64,000 nucleotides of DNA from NCBI GenBank assembly GCA_003586115.2, contig QVOM02000029.1, forward strand, positions 29,439,429-29,503,428, in the 5' to 3' direction. This DNA comes from Salvator merianae. Lineage: Eukaryota; Chordata; Lepidosauria; Squamata; Teiidae. The notes beneath the pieces are model-generated. The model saw only the letters and a program-made list of their open reading frames with translations. It made no database searches and was not told the origin of the DNA. Both the position numbers and the translations under genes were made by a program. Of this stretch, positions 11,946 to 24,289 are shown piece by piece. How positions within the stretch are numbered: the first letter of the stretch is position 1; the number at the start of each line of letters is the position of its first letter.

Positions 11946-12240
11946 CTCTATTCCACAATGAAGAATGAAGTCAATGTGATGTCACCAGGAGCAGGTTCAC
12001 TCTCTCTACTCTATACGCAGCTGCTATCTCATTGCTTACTTCATTATATTAATCTGCTTTACCATTCTGAACATAAAACCACTGACTGAACAGACATTTA
12101 ATCTAATCCTCTCTTATGAAAAAGATCTTCTACTCATCAGCACAACCTCCATCAAATGATGCAATCCACAAAGCAATAATGGCAAAACATATCAACAAGA
12201 AGTTTATGTTCTCTAACTATGCATTCTGTATGCTTTAAAG

Positions 12241-12438
12241 CAGTGGTCCCCAACCTTTTTTGCACCAGGGACCGGCTTCAAGCAAGACCATTTTTTCATG
12301 GCCCAGCAGGGCGGGATGGGGGTGGGGCACGGGCAGGGCTTGTCAGTGTTTAGTGCTGGTCTGCGGCGGCAGCGCAGACCGGCAAAAAAAACCCAACGGC
12401 CCGGTCCTGGTCCACGGACCGGTGGCTGGGGACCCCTG
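12241..12438. mobile_element. hAT-like MITE with 8-bp target duplication
   Basis: A 198-bp element with termini CAGTGGTCCCCAACC at the left and, in reverse, CAGGGGTCCCCAGCC at the right. The left side continues as CACCAGGGACCGG and the right, in reverse, as CACCGGTCCGTGGACC. It is flanked by CTTTAAAG (12233-12240) and CTTCAAAG (12439-12446), an 8-bp duplication with one mismatch, as hAT transposases leave. The interior is GC-rich (gggatgggggtggggcacgg). The CAG-start terminus and 8-bp duplication together make the hAT assignment good. No coding sequence. Confidence 0.88.
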
Positions 12439-12599
12439 CTTCAAAGCACATGGGGAGAAACGGTGCCAGACCTTTCTCCAGCATATGCAACTTTCCAAGT
12501 GCTTCTCCTAAATCTTCTCCTCAGAGTCAGGTGCTAGATCATCAGAAAAAAAAATAAATCTGATTATTTTTTTTTTCTGAGGCAGAGAAACAAAGTCTG

Positions 12600-12970
12600 T
12601 ATCCTAACAGGCAGAATGCTATCCATTGATGGAATGACTCACACTAGTTTCCCTTTGGTGAGAGACACAGCAAACAAACGTGGCAGACTTCACAGTTCTA
12701 AAGGTCCTGCAGCTTTGGAACAAAATTTTGTAACTGCAAGCTTTTAGGGGAGGAGGTAGGGGTTGCACCAAACAGGAAATGGCTGTGGAAGCCAGCAATT
12801 TTGGTCCAGTGTGAAAACACTCTCCTGGAAACTGGGCCTCTAAGATACTTCTTCTGTCCTTCATCACTGTAGCCATTTTTGTGCTCGACAGTCATCTGAA
12901 GAATACGACTGACAGTGTAACTCCTTGGGGAGTGTGGAGTGGCCCAGAAGTCAAATGAAGAGTGCAAGTA
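12600..12970. repeat. Interspersed repeat family E, copy 1
   Basis: Shares an ordered set of words with 61090-61575 in the same orientation: 'ggggttgcaccaaacaggaaatgg', then 'gaagccag', then 'ctgggcct..aag', then 'gtggccca.aag'. Copies are diverged and differ in spacing. ORFs on the minus strand here are not supported by any family pattern. Probably a non-autonomous element; ends not resolved. Confidence 0.55.
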
Positions 12971-13221
12971 AATGCACCACCTCAGAGCAATCAGATGTTT
13001 GAAGAAAGGCTCACAAAGAGCTTTAAATTAACACTACACTAATGGATTTGGTATAAAGTAAATGTAGTGTCTAGTTTGGTTCTGAGAGAAACAGATCAGG
13101 ACAAAAAATAGCTCTAAATATCAGCAGAAACATGCTAGATTTTTTTTCACATAATATTGATGCTGAAAGTCTGTTAGCAGCCCAAGTTAACACATGATAA
13201 ATGTTTAACTATGATTTTAGA

Positions 13222-14640
13222 TAGTAACATTCCCCACTGGATTGGACCCATGGCCCATCTAGCCCGGTAGCCTGCTCCCATAGCGGCTAATGAGCTACAC
13301 AGGGAAGACTGCCAGCAGGACATAAGCAAACAGTCTGCTCTGCTTGCAGGCACTCAACAGCTGGCCTCTGGTGGAGGCATACCATCTCCTATCTTATTGA
13401 CATCAAGGTTAACAGCAATCAAAAACCCTGACTTCCAGGAATTTGTCCAACCCTTTTTTGAAACAATCGAAACTGATACCCAATACCACATCTGGAAAAT
13501 AACATTTCCTTTCATCTGTCCTGATTTATCCAGAATTCAGTTTCAAATAGAGATGTGTCGAACGGATGCAGTCGGTTTGTGGTTCGCAGTGAACTGGGAT
13601 GTTTGCATGGTTCACATACAAACCGGAACCACCCTGTGGTTCAAAAAACGTGATTCGATTCAAACCCAAACCAAGGGGTGTTCTAAAAAATCTAGCAAAC
13701 CATAGTGAACCAAGACAAACTTTGCTAGACTGGGCCACAGCCCATATAATTCAGTATCCTGTCTTGCATAGTGGCCCACCATTTAGCAAGGTTTATCACG
13801 TTCACCCATAGGGAAGCTCATCCAGTTCGTTCATCATCTTATTCACTGTCCTTTAAATATTCTCCAATTCTAGTAGGTCTTTTCTGAGATGTAGTGACCT
13901 AACCTGCATAGAGTATAATTTGTATAAGGGCATTACTACCATTTTTTAATTAACCCTTACATTCTACTGGCCTTTCTGACGATGGATGCACACTGTGTCA
14001 ACACTTTCATCAAAATGTATACCATTATTCCAAAATCTCTTTCTTGCTCAATCATAGTCAGCTCTGATCCTATTAGGGTATAGGAATACTTAGGATTTAT
14101 AGCTCCATGTGTATCACTTTACACTTATTCATATTGAATATCGAATTTTGATGTCCAGTCCCCAGATGTGCAGAGTTCCCTTTGGAACACTCACAGTGCC
14201 TTTTTTATTTTTTTATTACTATGAACAATTTTTGTCATCAGCAAATTTGGTCATGCCTAACTCCAGGTCATTTATAAATATGTTGAAAAGCATCAGCCCC
14301 ATGACAGAACCTAGAGTGACCCCAATTGTTAAATCTCTCCATAGTGAGAAATGCCTATTTATGCCTACTCTGTTTTCTCTTTGTTGACCAGTTGTTTATC
14401 CATAATAGAACCTGTCCTTCTATTCCATGACTGTTAAATCTACGGAGAAGTCTCTGATGAAGGACTTTATCAAAAGCTTTTTGAAATTCTAAGTAGATAT
14501 GTCTACAGGCTCATCCTTATCCATATCTATGGTAACACACTCAAAAACACTTTAGAAGATTAATTAGGATTTTCCTTATAGAAGCCATATTGGCTATCTT
14601 TGAGCAAAACCTGTTTTTCCAAATGTCTAGAAATTTTACA
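13222..14640 (-). mobile_element. L3-like (CR1 clade) LINE, antisense, 5' truncated
   Basis: Antisense CR1-clade LINE. The 3' end is at about 13222-13400, where the plus strand reads 'ggcccatctagcccggtagcctg', the family 3' UTR in reverse. On the minus strand, reverse transcriptase pieces survive: QKAFDKVLHQRLLRRFNSHG (about 14400-14485), GSVMGLMLFNIFINDLEL (about 14253-14310) and KFADD (about 14232-14250), the last an intact F-A-D-D catalytic box. Frameshifts and stops interrupt it throughout. A MITE-like block (13546-13735) is inserted near the 3' end, followed at 13740-13790 by a second fragment resembling an L3 3' UTR. Confidence 0.8.
13546..13735. mobile_element. MITE-like insertion in the L3 element
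   Basis: L3 text stops near 13545. The intervening block begins 'agagatgtgtcgaacgg' and is full of GGTTCG/GGTTTG-type words facing CAAACC/GAACC words (tttgtggttcgcagtgaac against gaaccaccctgtggttc), so it is self-complementary in part. Comparable 'ggttcag...ctgaacc' words occur at 52258-52378. Ends and target duplication are not clear. Confidence 0.45.
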
Positions 14641-15373
14641 TTAAATAATGATTTTCACTCTCTGGATAATTTTTAAAACCTTTTGTATAACTGTGAATTA
14701 AATGTATATTTTTGGGTAGTCTTTAAACACAGTAATAAATAATTTATTTATTTAACCTGATTGGTGGTACATAAACTCCAGACTACTCTAGAAGATCTAG
14801 TTTATATAGGTGGAGTCACAATGCACAGGTTCCCCATAGGCAATAAACAAACTTCTTTTTCAGAGGTGTCCTACAGAGAAATTCTACAGAAAAGGGATAG
14901 CCTGCAAGCTTTATTTACAAGTTTATTTACTCAGTGTGAATTCAATGGAGCAGTTGAACTTCAATCAAAAAGGACCAAGTGAAGAGGATGAAAAAGAGTA
15001 CATGCATGCACCTCAGGCATGCACAACTTTCAGCTGTGGAAAAAGATGGAGTAATGTCCCATCTTTAGGCTGTTAAAATTGATGCCTCAAGAAAACACAA
15101 CCAGGTGACAATTCTAAACATAATTCATCAGAAAGAACTAAAATTGACAAGGTTTCTTTTTCAATGAGTTCTTTGTGAATGCATTTAGAAGTGATAAAAG
15201 TAAATTGGGGGAGGCTATTTATTGCATTTCCCCACATCCCAAATCAGCCGGTCTTGGTAAGGGTTATCACAATTTTTTTGTGTGCTTCTTCACTAATCGT
15301 CTATCTTTAAAACAAGCTGAGTTTTTAAGTGAAAAAACATTATACGTCTACTAATAATAATTTTCACCTAAGC
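14641..15373. other. Unannotated AT-rich stretch
   Basis: At 14730-14760 a 'taataaataatttatttattt' tract could be an L2 tail. Otherwise AT-rich sequence with no recognised gene or paired repeat. Confidence 0.4.
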
Positions 15374-15830
15374 TGCGATCAGACATGCCTAAAGAGGTGC
15401 TCTCTGGGCAAATTTGAGACTGTAAAGACAGACATTTTCTCATAAATTTGCCTTACCGTACCTCAAAGTCTGGGAATGGCTTCCACTTCGTCATTTAGAG
15501 TTTAATAATACCCAGGATGACTTCCTTTTAGTCAGATTAGGCAGGAAACTACATAAGTAGAAGAGGAAAATGTAGCCAACCACAGTATGGGAACAAATGT
15601 TGCCAGCAAGTGACCAATTAGCTGGGCAGACAAGTGGCCAATCAGTGGCATGCGCTCATCATCAGAGAAGGCATTGCCAGACTTGGAGGTAAAGAACACT
15701 GGAGTGAGGAAAAATGAGGTACGTTATTGCTTTAACTGTTTGTTAGGGCTTTATGTGCATGTGATTGTGAAAGGGAAGCTTTTTCTTAAAGGGCCAACTG
15801 AAAAACACCCTGTCTGGTTGCACCACTAGA
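15374..15830. mobile_element. Candidate DNA transposon, family D
   Basis: The left end reads GCTGCGATCAGACATG. Reading inward from the right end gives GTGGTGCAACCAGACAGGG, so the ends are inverted over about 15 bp with mismatches. The interior shows no ORF. Only this copy was found in the window, so the boundaries rest on the inverted ends alone. Confidence 0.4.
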
Positions 15831-18800
15831 TGATTAAATCAAAATGGAACAAATTGTGTGTTTGTGTGTGTGTTCAATTCTTTCATTTTCTTTCAAAAGT
15901 GGGAAAGCTTTCATCTAAATCTAAGAGTACCCTTAAACCCAGATCAATTTCCAGTGGTGTCTCAAAGGCAGTAGAGGCTAAGAGCTAAGACAATGGAACA
16001 CTTATGTAAAGGCAAGTTTTTCCTTTTCTTTAATTCCAAAGTTGTTGTATAAAAGACTGTACTAAGTGCAAATTATGTTGGTAGAATTAAATTGAAACCT
16101 CAAAGATTAAATTAAGGCCTTTCATGTTAGGGTGTGGTTGACAGAACTCTTGTTATTCACAACAGGTGCAGCTCTTATTTTCCTGAAGACAACTAAGTCT
16201 TGTGGCATTATCTAAAATTATGAAAGCACCTTACCTATTAATAGCAAAAATTTGAAACATATGTATTTCACAACTATCATCAATTCGTTTTATATTACAT
16301 ACTGCAACAAAAAGAGGGACACTTAAATTCCAAAAAGAAGCCATTGCAGTCAAAGATAATTCCAATTTTCATTGTGCTTTCACTCCCCATACTATTCCTG
16401 GATTGTCTTGCATGTGCATGATCTGGTGGGGTGGCTTCAAACTGTCACATTTTGGGATATTAGAATTTAAACTAAGCATAAAAAACAATGCTATTTAACA
16501 TTCTTGTGCACACATATTAAAGGGAAATTCATACTTACAGAGGTCAGCTGACTCTGTGAATTGCTCATTTGAACTCTGCAAAGTGCTGATTTGAAAAGGT
16601 GTTTAGAAACAAAGCCTTTGAATGTTCAGCATACACAGTCTCCTTGCTTAATAAAAAATGCTCGAATGCTTGGGAGAAAGCCATAGTAAATGCTTAGAAG
16701 CTGAAGTATCTTGTTAAATATCCAACTGCACAGCTCTGGTTACAGAGGGCCAATTAGATACTATTTCTCACTTCAGTTATGACTCTTATAAGTGACACAA
16801 TGTACCAAACGAAGAACAAAACACAAAACCTTCTTTTGTTCATTTAAACTTGTTTGTTGGGTGAAGAGGTAAAGCTTCTCTTCCAAACTAAAACTAAGCC
16901 AAATACACAACTCTAAAACCATACATTCTTAGTAGACTCGGTTGACAGTCACTTCCCTACTCCAAAAGAAATTATCTGAATATCATCGTGTATCCTTTCT
17001 GCAATTTCTTTTCCCCTAAATACTACTTTTTCTCAAATGATAGGGGCATCCTATATGTCTGTATGTCTTACATGAAGGGACATATAGTATGTTTCTCATT
17101 GCTAAAAAAAATCCAAAGATAATTTTGCAATTTTCCATTCAAGGAGATTAATTTCCTTTTCAAAATGATAGATAGATAGATAGATAGATTTTACATGTTA
17201 AAACCCAGATCTGGAAGAAAACATTCTAGCTTATATTGGAAGGAGTCTGAAGTGGCTATTTTCTTATTCTTCCTCTTTTCTGAGAGGGTTAAGCTGAACT
17301 CCACTTTCATACTGATACTTAAAAATGACAGAAAAGATCTCCAATTATATTGTGACACTGCGCAGACCTAACAGACTGAATTGTTACTTTATCCCTGATA
17401 CGTGTTGTCTGTACTGTACAGCTCATCTCATTTACTCTCTCCCCTTAGCCATCTAGCACTAGCCCACCAAGCCTCTCCTCACAACAAATACGGATGACTG
17501 TCAAGTGCCAGACGGGGCAAGAGCAGACGGATGATCTTACCAAAGATGCTCCCCCTCCCCTTCTGATAAGATCATCATCAGCTCTTGGGTTTGCTTCTTT
17601 CCTCAACAGAGAACCATCTGCCCCTGATTAATGTGCCTTTCTGCACAGATTATTTTCTGATAAATGCAAAGACTGTTCATGAGCATGATTGTTAGCTTTG
17701 TTAGTTCATCTGAAAATCTAAACAAACAACAAAAAAGTAGGACTCCTCTGGAATTATGCACAAACAAATAATTTATATATAAGCATTCAGGATACCTTAA
17801 AATGAGAAACTTTACATTCCTTACTTACAATACTAGTTCCACTTCCTTGCTCGAACTCTTCTGCACATTCAAGTGTGCTAAACTTTCACTAATGTGAATT
17901 GCTGATATAACCTTGAAATAGTCTATTCATTTACTAGATAGCAAATGGTTATAGTTTGTTGTTCTACATCTCAGTAAATAAATGCAATCAAATTTGTAAA
18001 CACTTGGTGACAACCTGCTTCAGTTCCTAAGTCTATCCCCATCCTAGTTTCTCATAAAATTTATTTTCTGTAATCCAGGTTTCAAAAGGCTGGAAGGATG
18101 GGAAGAAAAATAGCAAATCAACCCATTCATTTTGACTTCAGTCTTCTTTAATTACAGCATGTGTGACTGTATATTTTAATGCAGATTATTGGTATCTTAG
18201 TACATGCTACTCTATTCTGTTTTCCAAAAAAAATGGTCAGCTTACATTCATAATGATTTTTTTTTTATTTCCCTGAACCAACCCTTAGCTGATGTGTGAC
18301 ATTTCCAGTTTCTGCCAAAACCACTCACATGTGAGAAATAAAATTATCCCACCATATTTCCTTTTCTCACCAGTTTCCTCAGGAATTTAGTGTCAGTAAC
18401 TGTTTTGAACTCATACTTTTCAAATTCTGTTTTTAGAACTTCACATCAAATATTGTACAAGATTTTACAACGCTGCAAGTATAAGTCAGGTGTTATTCAT
18501 TAAAAACCAGGAAGCTTGTATTGAGTAGCTGCTATATATCTATAATGTCTTGTCATTTTACAGTGCACACATTTGGACAGAAGGATCTACTGTCTCATCT
18601 CTCTTCTGTAACTCTGCAGATTAAGGGCACAATCTGCCGGAAAGCTTTCATGCATAAGAGTCACTGAAAAGAAACCGAGGAGATTTCAATGGGGCTTCAA
18701 CATACGTGGTCACACGTATAGGAAGGTACAGACTAGCACCACGTAAAAGGACAAACACAGTGCCAAATTTGGGCAGAAAAGACACCTTGATGTTCCCCTT

Positions 18801-19199
18801 CTGAAACAAAGGCAAGATACAAGGCATTTGATATAAGGGAGGTTTGAATTTTATCCAAAACAGAACTCCTAGTTGCTTCCATTGTTACAGGAATAAGAAG
18901 GCATTGTTTCAAGACAACCTCCAATTATGGCAGAGCAATAGTAGCGAAAAGAAAACATCCATCCCCATTGTGTTAGTTCTGTGGACTTACAGAATAGATT
19001 TGTCTATTATTGAATAAAACTGAGAATTTATCTACTGGAGCAATCAAAATTCTATTATTAACATCCCAAAAGTTATAAAATTACCACTTTTTTCAGTCAA
19101 TTGGCCAAAACTTATAAGAACTTTCTCAATTTTGTCAGTAGATTTCATACATAGGTGTCAAAACACATTCAGCTCTTTACGATAGAATGTCATTTAACT
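15831..19199. other. Repeat-poor stretch, possible regulatory DNA
   Basis: The longest run in the first third of the window without a recognised transposon, apart from a GATA microsatellite at 17166. The part at 17340-17720 is notable for GATAAGATCATCATC-like, CTGATTAATG and TGATAAATGCAAA words and little simple sequence, consistent with but not proof of conserved regulatory DNA. At 18610-18720 there is text resembling a short reptile repeat (caatggggctt). No coding sequence recognised. Confidence 0.35.
17166..17189. repeat. (GATA)n microsatellite
   Basis: About six tandem GATA units, perfect. Confidence 0.95.
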
Positions 19200-19860
19200 T
19201 ATATTTGGGCAGGGGTTGAAAGCTCCCTATATAAACCAGTGCAAGGGCAAAAAGCTATTTGTCATATCATAAATCTCCCAACTGTCACATCACTGCAAGG
19301 AAATCCCCCATAGTGATTTGTATAGATGGGGAAGGTCAAAGGGTGGAGGCTGCCTGTCTCTCCCTCCCTTGAGCCCCCACGCTTCAGGTAAAATCACAGT
19401 CAATCCTGTTGTGAGCAGGGAGAAAGCCTCCTTTGCCCATCCAAATCATAACTGGGGATTCCCTTATTTGACTGATAGGGAGAGATGCTTCCCCGGCCAT
19501 CAAAATCAAAGTGAGGATTCCTGGCTCTGAATGCTATGGGCAGGAGACTGAATAGCAAACACCATCAAGGGTGTGTTTGCCACTTGCGTGGCAGCACTGG
19601 CAGTAGTGGTGAGAGAGAGGGACCTGGTTGAAGAGCTCTCAAAATTCTTCAGAAAGCTCTGCTGCGTAAGTGCCATAAGGGTGTGTATGGCAGCATAGCA
19701 TGGAAAGAGCATGGAGTGCATGTGGATGCCGCATTCTCCTTTTGAACTGAATGTGCAGTGAGGGTGCCACATGATACAGACACTGCACTCTTACTGAGCA
19801 CTGAACATGCCATAAAGGCGCTATGCAGATCCTGCCAATGTTTTCAGCTTTTTGTTCAAT
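19200..19860. repeat. Interspersed repeat family F, copy 1
   Basis: Shares ordered blocks with 28440-28890 in the same orientation: a 'cagtcA.aatca' word, 'gaggattcctggctttga'-like text, 'agagctc...gaag', a CA-rich 'gtgcagcat...gatgc' block, 'ttgaatatgca'-like text and 'gacactgca'. Diverged, with unequal spacing. No coding signal; ends not resolved. Confidence 0.4.
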
Positions 19861-20054
19861 TTGATCACTTGGTTATTTCCTAGGGGTTTTTTTGTTTTTG
19901 TTTTTTCCTGTAACAAGCATCTGAAATATCATGAGGAAAAATTAGGGCTTTAAATATCTCCCCTTCAGCAATTCCAGAACAAGCCACTCCTGAGTTAGTA
20001 TTAAAACATAATTATTTTTCTGCATTTGAGTATATTTTAAAAGAAGGCCCTCTT

Positions 20055-20230
20055 ATGGTGTAGTAGTTAGGAGCACTAGGCTAGAACCCAGGAGTCCCTC
20101 GATTTGAATCCCCACTCTACAATGGAAGCTCATTGGATCTTCCCAGCTATGGGTGAAATGGCCTATTTACCTTGTGAGTGTTCTGGAAAAGTGAAAAGCG
20201 AAGGTAGTAAAACCTGACTGAAAATTCAAA
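20055..20230 (+). mobile_element. tRNA-derived SINE
   Basis: The head matches a tRNA-type RNA polymerase III promoter: box A TGGTGTAGTAGTTAGGAGC at about 20056-20074, and box B GATTTGAATCC at about 20101-20111, at the usual spacing. The body continues 'gaagctcattgga' and 'cctatttaccttgtgagtg', like the 'aaactcactgggtgacc...ctacctcacaggg' region of reptile SINEs. Such elements use LINE machinery for insertion. Copies in the opposite orientation lie at 21470-21645 and 44890-45175. Confidence 0.75.
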
Positions 20231-20239
20231 GTGGGACCC

Positions 20240-21469
20240 CTAAGATAGTTGGATGCCCCACATGTCACTTTCCAGCAGCTCCTGCAACCAAGCCAGTGCC
20301 AAATGTCATGTTTGCACACCTTTGGACCACACTGGCAAGGCTGGGAGGAAAACTCTGATTGCTGGGCAACTCAGAGTTTCCATACCTTTATGCCCAGATG
20401 CTTTTCACTGTCTTATGAGAGGGAATGGCGGCAACCATCATTATAAAGGAAGGTATTTAAATTCCTACTCGCATTTTTAAGCTGTAAATTCAAACAGATC
20501 AAAATATGATCTCATATGGTTCCACTTATGTGTGTACTATTATCTCTAATGGAAGATGTATCAGTTTTGCAGGCCCTGATGCCTTGCAATAATGTCAAAG
20601 AAACCAAGAAATAATGGAGTCTAAAAAAGTTTTAGCGAACAACAGAATAAAAAATGTAATCAGATTCATTCAGATGCAGTATTTGTCTGTCACAAAGAGG
20701 TTAAAATGGATGGATTCTATATTAAGATTGCAGTGTGTATTAAGATATTAAGATTTGCTCATCCCAGCCCTCTGACCACCAGCTGATTCTTCCCTGCACA
20801 TTCCCTAATTCCCTATCAGATTATTCCCATAACAGATTATTAATAGACAATTTGCATAATGAGTCCCCTGAGACCCTTATCCTAGTTGTTACACACTAAA
20901 CTAAAGCCCAGTAGAAGTCAAAGGGCAAGTGGTCTGGATCAGAATGGTAAGGGACGTTGCCTGAAGACAGTCTTGAAGGACAGATAAGGGAGGGGTTTAT
21001 TGTGTGTGTTTTTGGGTTTGTTTGTTTTTTAAAAAAAGCTCATTCAGCTTCCAGTCTCCTTACCTAAAATAGAGGATAGCAATATCAGTCCTAGTAGGAC
21101 ATCTGGTGTCAAAGGACCTACGGCTTGACTCAATAAAGACAACTTCATATATCAAAAACAATATTAGTGGAAGTATTATCACAGTATAATCTGCTACCAG
21201 CTGCACATGAATTTTTTCTTCTTGAAGACTTGCAGGATAAGGCTGTTTGCAGAAATGTGAGATGATAGCATTCTTCTGTTAATGAAATAATTAATGGAGA
21301 TAATTTTTATTCAGATATGTGAGGTGGTTCAGTTATCCTAGCCGGTGTGGACTGAACCAAGCAAATGAAAAGCAGCAGCTAGGACCAGGGGTCCCAATCT
21401 ACTGCACATGTCTAATATGGTAGGATTCCTTGAAAAAAAAATAATGGAATTTAGACCCAACCATACATT
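20240..21469. other. Unannotated non-coding stretch
   Basis: Mixed sequence, no gene. At 21320-21365 'ggtggttcagttatcctagccggtgtggactgaacc' forms a small inverted repeat of the GGTTCAG/CTGAACC type also seen at 52258-52378. Confidence 0.4.
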
Positions 21470-21645
21470 ATTTTACTTATAACTGCATTACATAGGTTAG
21501 GCTGAGAGGGAGAAACTGACTCAAGGTCACAAAGTGACCTTCCATGGCCTAATAAGGATTAGAACCTGGGGACCTGTGGGCCCTTGCCTAATACTGTTGC
21601 CACTAATACTTGCCTAATACTCTAGCTGTTATGCTGGCCACAAAA
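21470..21645 (-). mobile_element. tRNA-derived SINE, antisense
   Basis: On the minus strand a degraded tRNA-like head (agctagagtattaggcaagg) leads to a box B-like GGTTCTAATCC (plus strand ggattagaacc, 21556-21566). A body follows with 'gtgaccttgagtcag' and 'ctctcagcctaacctatgtaatg', typical of reptile tRNA-SINEs. Part of the head is duplicated (ctaatactgttgccactaatacttgcctaatactc). Confidence 0.7.
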
Positions 21646-21649
21646 ATGG

Positions 21650-23780
21650 ATAGGATAAACATTATTAATGTACCACATTGAATATATAAATTTTCTTTAT
21701 AATATGCCCTTTACGGGTACATTCCTACTTTCTCCAGGTGAATTCTTATGAAGTGGAGTAAAAAAAAACCAAAAAGCATATACTCTAACATTGAGCTATG
21801 AAGGAAACATATTATCCATGTGTAAATTATGTAAGTTCAAAATTAATGGTTGGAATTTCCCTATTTTATTTAGAGAGGAAATGAAATAATTTATTATTGG
21901 AGTGTTAGCCCCTTATGACTGAAGTTTTTTCCTGTTGTCTCAGCAATTACTTGTTATCAACACTGTGACGACCTCCACAGGTGGAAAGATGTATCTTCTC
22001 GCATTTCTGCCAACAGTCCAGGGCTTGGCATAAATAGCATTGAGCTGAAATATGCTCCAGAGCAAGATACCACATATTTGACAAAATCATTATTTCACCA
22101 AAAAGAAATATTATATTGTCTGTGTGGCAATAGTTTCTCAAACTGTTCCAGTCATAAAGCTCTGGGAAGCTATAGTAAAAAATCTCAGAAATGATCGATA
22201 TGAACAAAGTGAACATTTTAGTTTCTGTGGGGATTAACCACCTAGAAAGTATATGCGCACCATAATCCAGCAAGGGAGATACAATAATCTCTCATTATTC
22301 ACACAGTTTTACTCTCACATTTTTGCATATCTGCAAAGTAGGGTTTAATACTATCCTTCTCTGTACTAGACCCTAAAATGGCACCAAGTGTGCCCATTCA
22401 CAGGTTTCGTATTGGAAAACAACTATTTCTGGCAGTTTTTAGGCAAGGAGAGGTTTCCATCTCCTTCACTGTTCTTGCGCTACACTACTGCACCACTGGA
22501 TAGGATCAATTCCCTGTGAATAAGGAAAAGCTACACTACGCAAGCAACTTTATATACAGGAACATAATAAATCATAAGAAGAGGTATATGGAGATATACC
22601 TTTGCATGTCAGATATCTGAAGCTGTCCCTGCGCTCTCCTTTCAGATTGTGGGTGAGATGCTTACTTCCACATACATGGGAATACAGCTGCCACCACCAT
22701 GCCAGGCTACATTATATAGATCTGCATGACTCTTACCAAAATTAAATTTACCAGGTTTAAGGTTGCAGTGCTGTAGCTGCAATAATATACGCTTTATATC
22801 TTAGTAAATATGGATCAACTTGAGTTGCATGGAATCCAATTACAGCTTTCTTAAAATTGTTAATCCTCTATGCAAAATATTTCATCTACTAAACCACTTG
22901 CCCCAAATCTGGGGATACTTCATATTTCACTGTTTATGGACTGTTATATGAAGACAGAGATTCACAGAACCCAGTATAAAGTTCTAAAAGCCAAACCATG
23001 ACATAATGTATTTTGCTTATAGGTATCAGGCAAGATTCTCCATTCTTCTTAGAATACATCTTAGAAACTCAATCTACTGTAAAAGGATATCATTACATGC
23101 ACAAATATTAAAAAGATCTATGCTTTGTTTTTCATCTATAATTGATATTGCACTTTTTTCTTTCAGCGTGACTAGAAGAAAAGATAATTTCCACAGCAAC
23201 ATGATGGGTTTCCGAGAGGATTGAAAAAGTGTCAAAAATCATACATTTTCTAGAATCACATAACAAGTGGATTTTTTTGGCTGAAAGCCTGAGCATACAT
23301 TTAATAAATAATAAATATCACTGCAGGGCTAAAGTTTGAAACTGAGGCCAAATTCACACAGACCAAAAGGGCCACATTGCAAGATCCCATGGGATATGAC
23401 ATTTGCACACCATCACCCCCTGGCCCTGCTGGGGGAAAATTTCCTCCAAAGTTTACACTAGGCTTTGAAGCCAGAAGGCCGGGAGATACAGGTATGTACA
23501 TTCTGTGCTTCCCTCCCAAGCAAAGTGACGGTGAGCATCAGTTCCTACACTTAGGCACCCTTTTTGGCTTTATAGAAATGCTGCTAACCCATTCTTTCTC
23601 CTCTTTCTAATGAGTTGAACCGTCTTATTCGTTAAAATTGAAATAAGCCTCTTCCTTGTTTTAAGTTGCTTCAAACTTTCAGTTTCAGGAAACAAGCACT
23701 AAATATTTGTTTAAATTAGTGTAAACACTATAAACTGGCAATCAAGCTCCCCTATGACCATCATCTGTAGTCAGCAAATG
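21650..23780. other. Unannotated non-coding stretch
   Basis: AT-rich sequence with several short ORFs on both strands (the longest, at 21947-22273 minus, is 108 residues) and no recognised domain. The GC-richer patch at 23390-23520 has no repeat partner that I found in the window. Confidence 0.4.
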
Positions 23781-23784
23781 AAGG

Positions 23785-24285
23785 ATGTAACAGACAGCGC
23801 TGTAAAACACATACGTTTGGCATATAAAGCCCTATACAACTTGGCTTATGAGGCTCAAAAAAAAAAAGAAGAAGAAAGAAAGAATAGAATAGAATAGAAT
23901 AGAATAGAATAGAATAGAATAGAATAGAATTCTCCCTGCATTATAAACCTGAAAAGAGTGCTGAGATTATCTAGAGAGATCCTGCTGCAGGTCCCACAAA
24001 ATACAGAATGCTATTTCAGGCCTTCTTTGGGGTAGCACTTATCTTAGGGAATGCCTCTTCTCTGCTATTCACAAGGCACCTTTGGTTACAGGTTTCAGAA
24101 GCCTACTAAAGAAATATTTCATCACTCAGGCATTCCCTGTGCAAATGGTTGTTCTCTCCCTAACCTACACAGCTTTTAATGTGGTTTCAACTGCTGATTT
24201 TTCAAGTGTTTTTACTCTTCTTCTGCAAACCACTTTAAGATTCTTCCTTTTTATGAGAAGTAGTATATAAGTGTTAAGGAAGGAA
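23785..24285 (+). mobile_element. L2 LINE ORF2 C-terminus and 3' end
   Basis: Sense L2 piece. At about 23817-23850 it reads LAYKALYNLAYE, the 'LKALYNLAP' motif near the end of L2 ORF2. Text resumes after an inserted microsatellite, and at 24082-24140 reads MVTGFRSLLKKYFITQAFP, the 'F+.LLKTYLFTQAF' C-terminal motif. The 3' UTR ends near 24270 with 'ttatgagaagtagtatataagtgtt', the typical L2 'GG.GGTATATAAAT' terminus. Copy is 5' truncated and not functional. Confidence 0.8.
23857..23930. repeat. A-rich tract and (AGAAT)10 microsatellite
   Basis: An A/GAA-rich tract (23857-23880) leads into ten perfect AGAAT units (23881-23930). It splits the L2 ORF2 text on either side. Confidence 0.97.
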
Positions 24286-24289
24286 GGAA

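Noticed and set aside
20055..20115. Possible functional tRNA gene from box A and box B words
   Set aside because: No acceptor stem pairing or anticodon arm can be formed, and the sequence continues into a SINE body.
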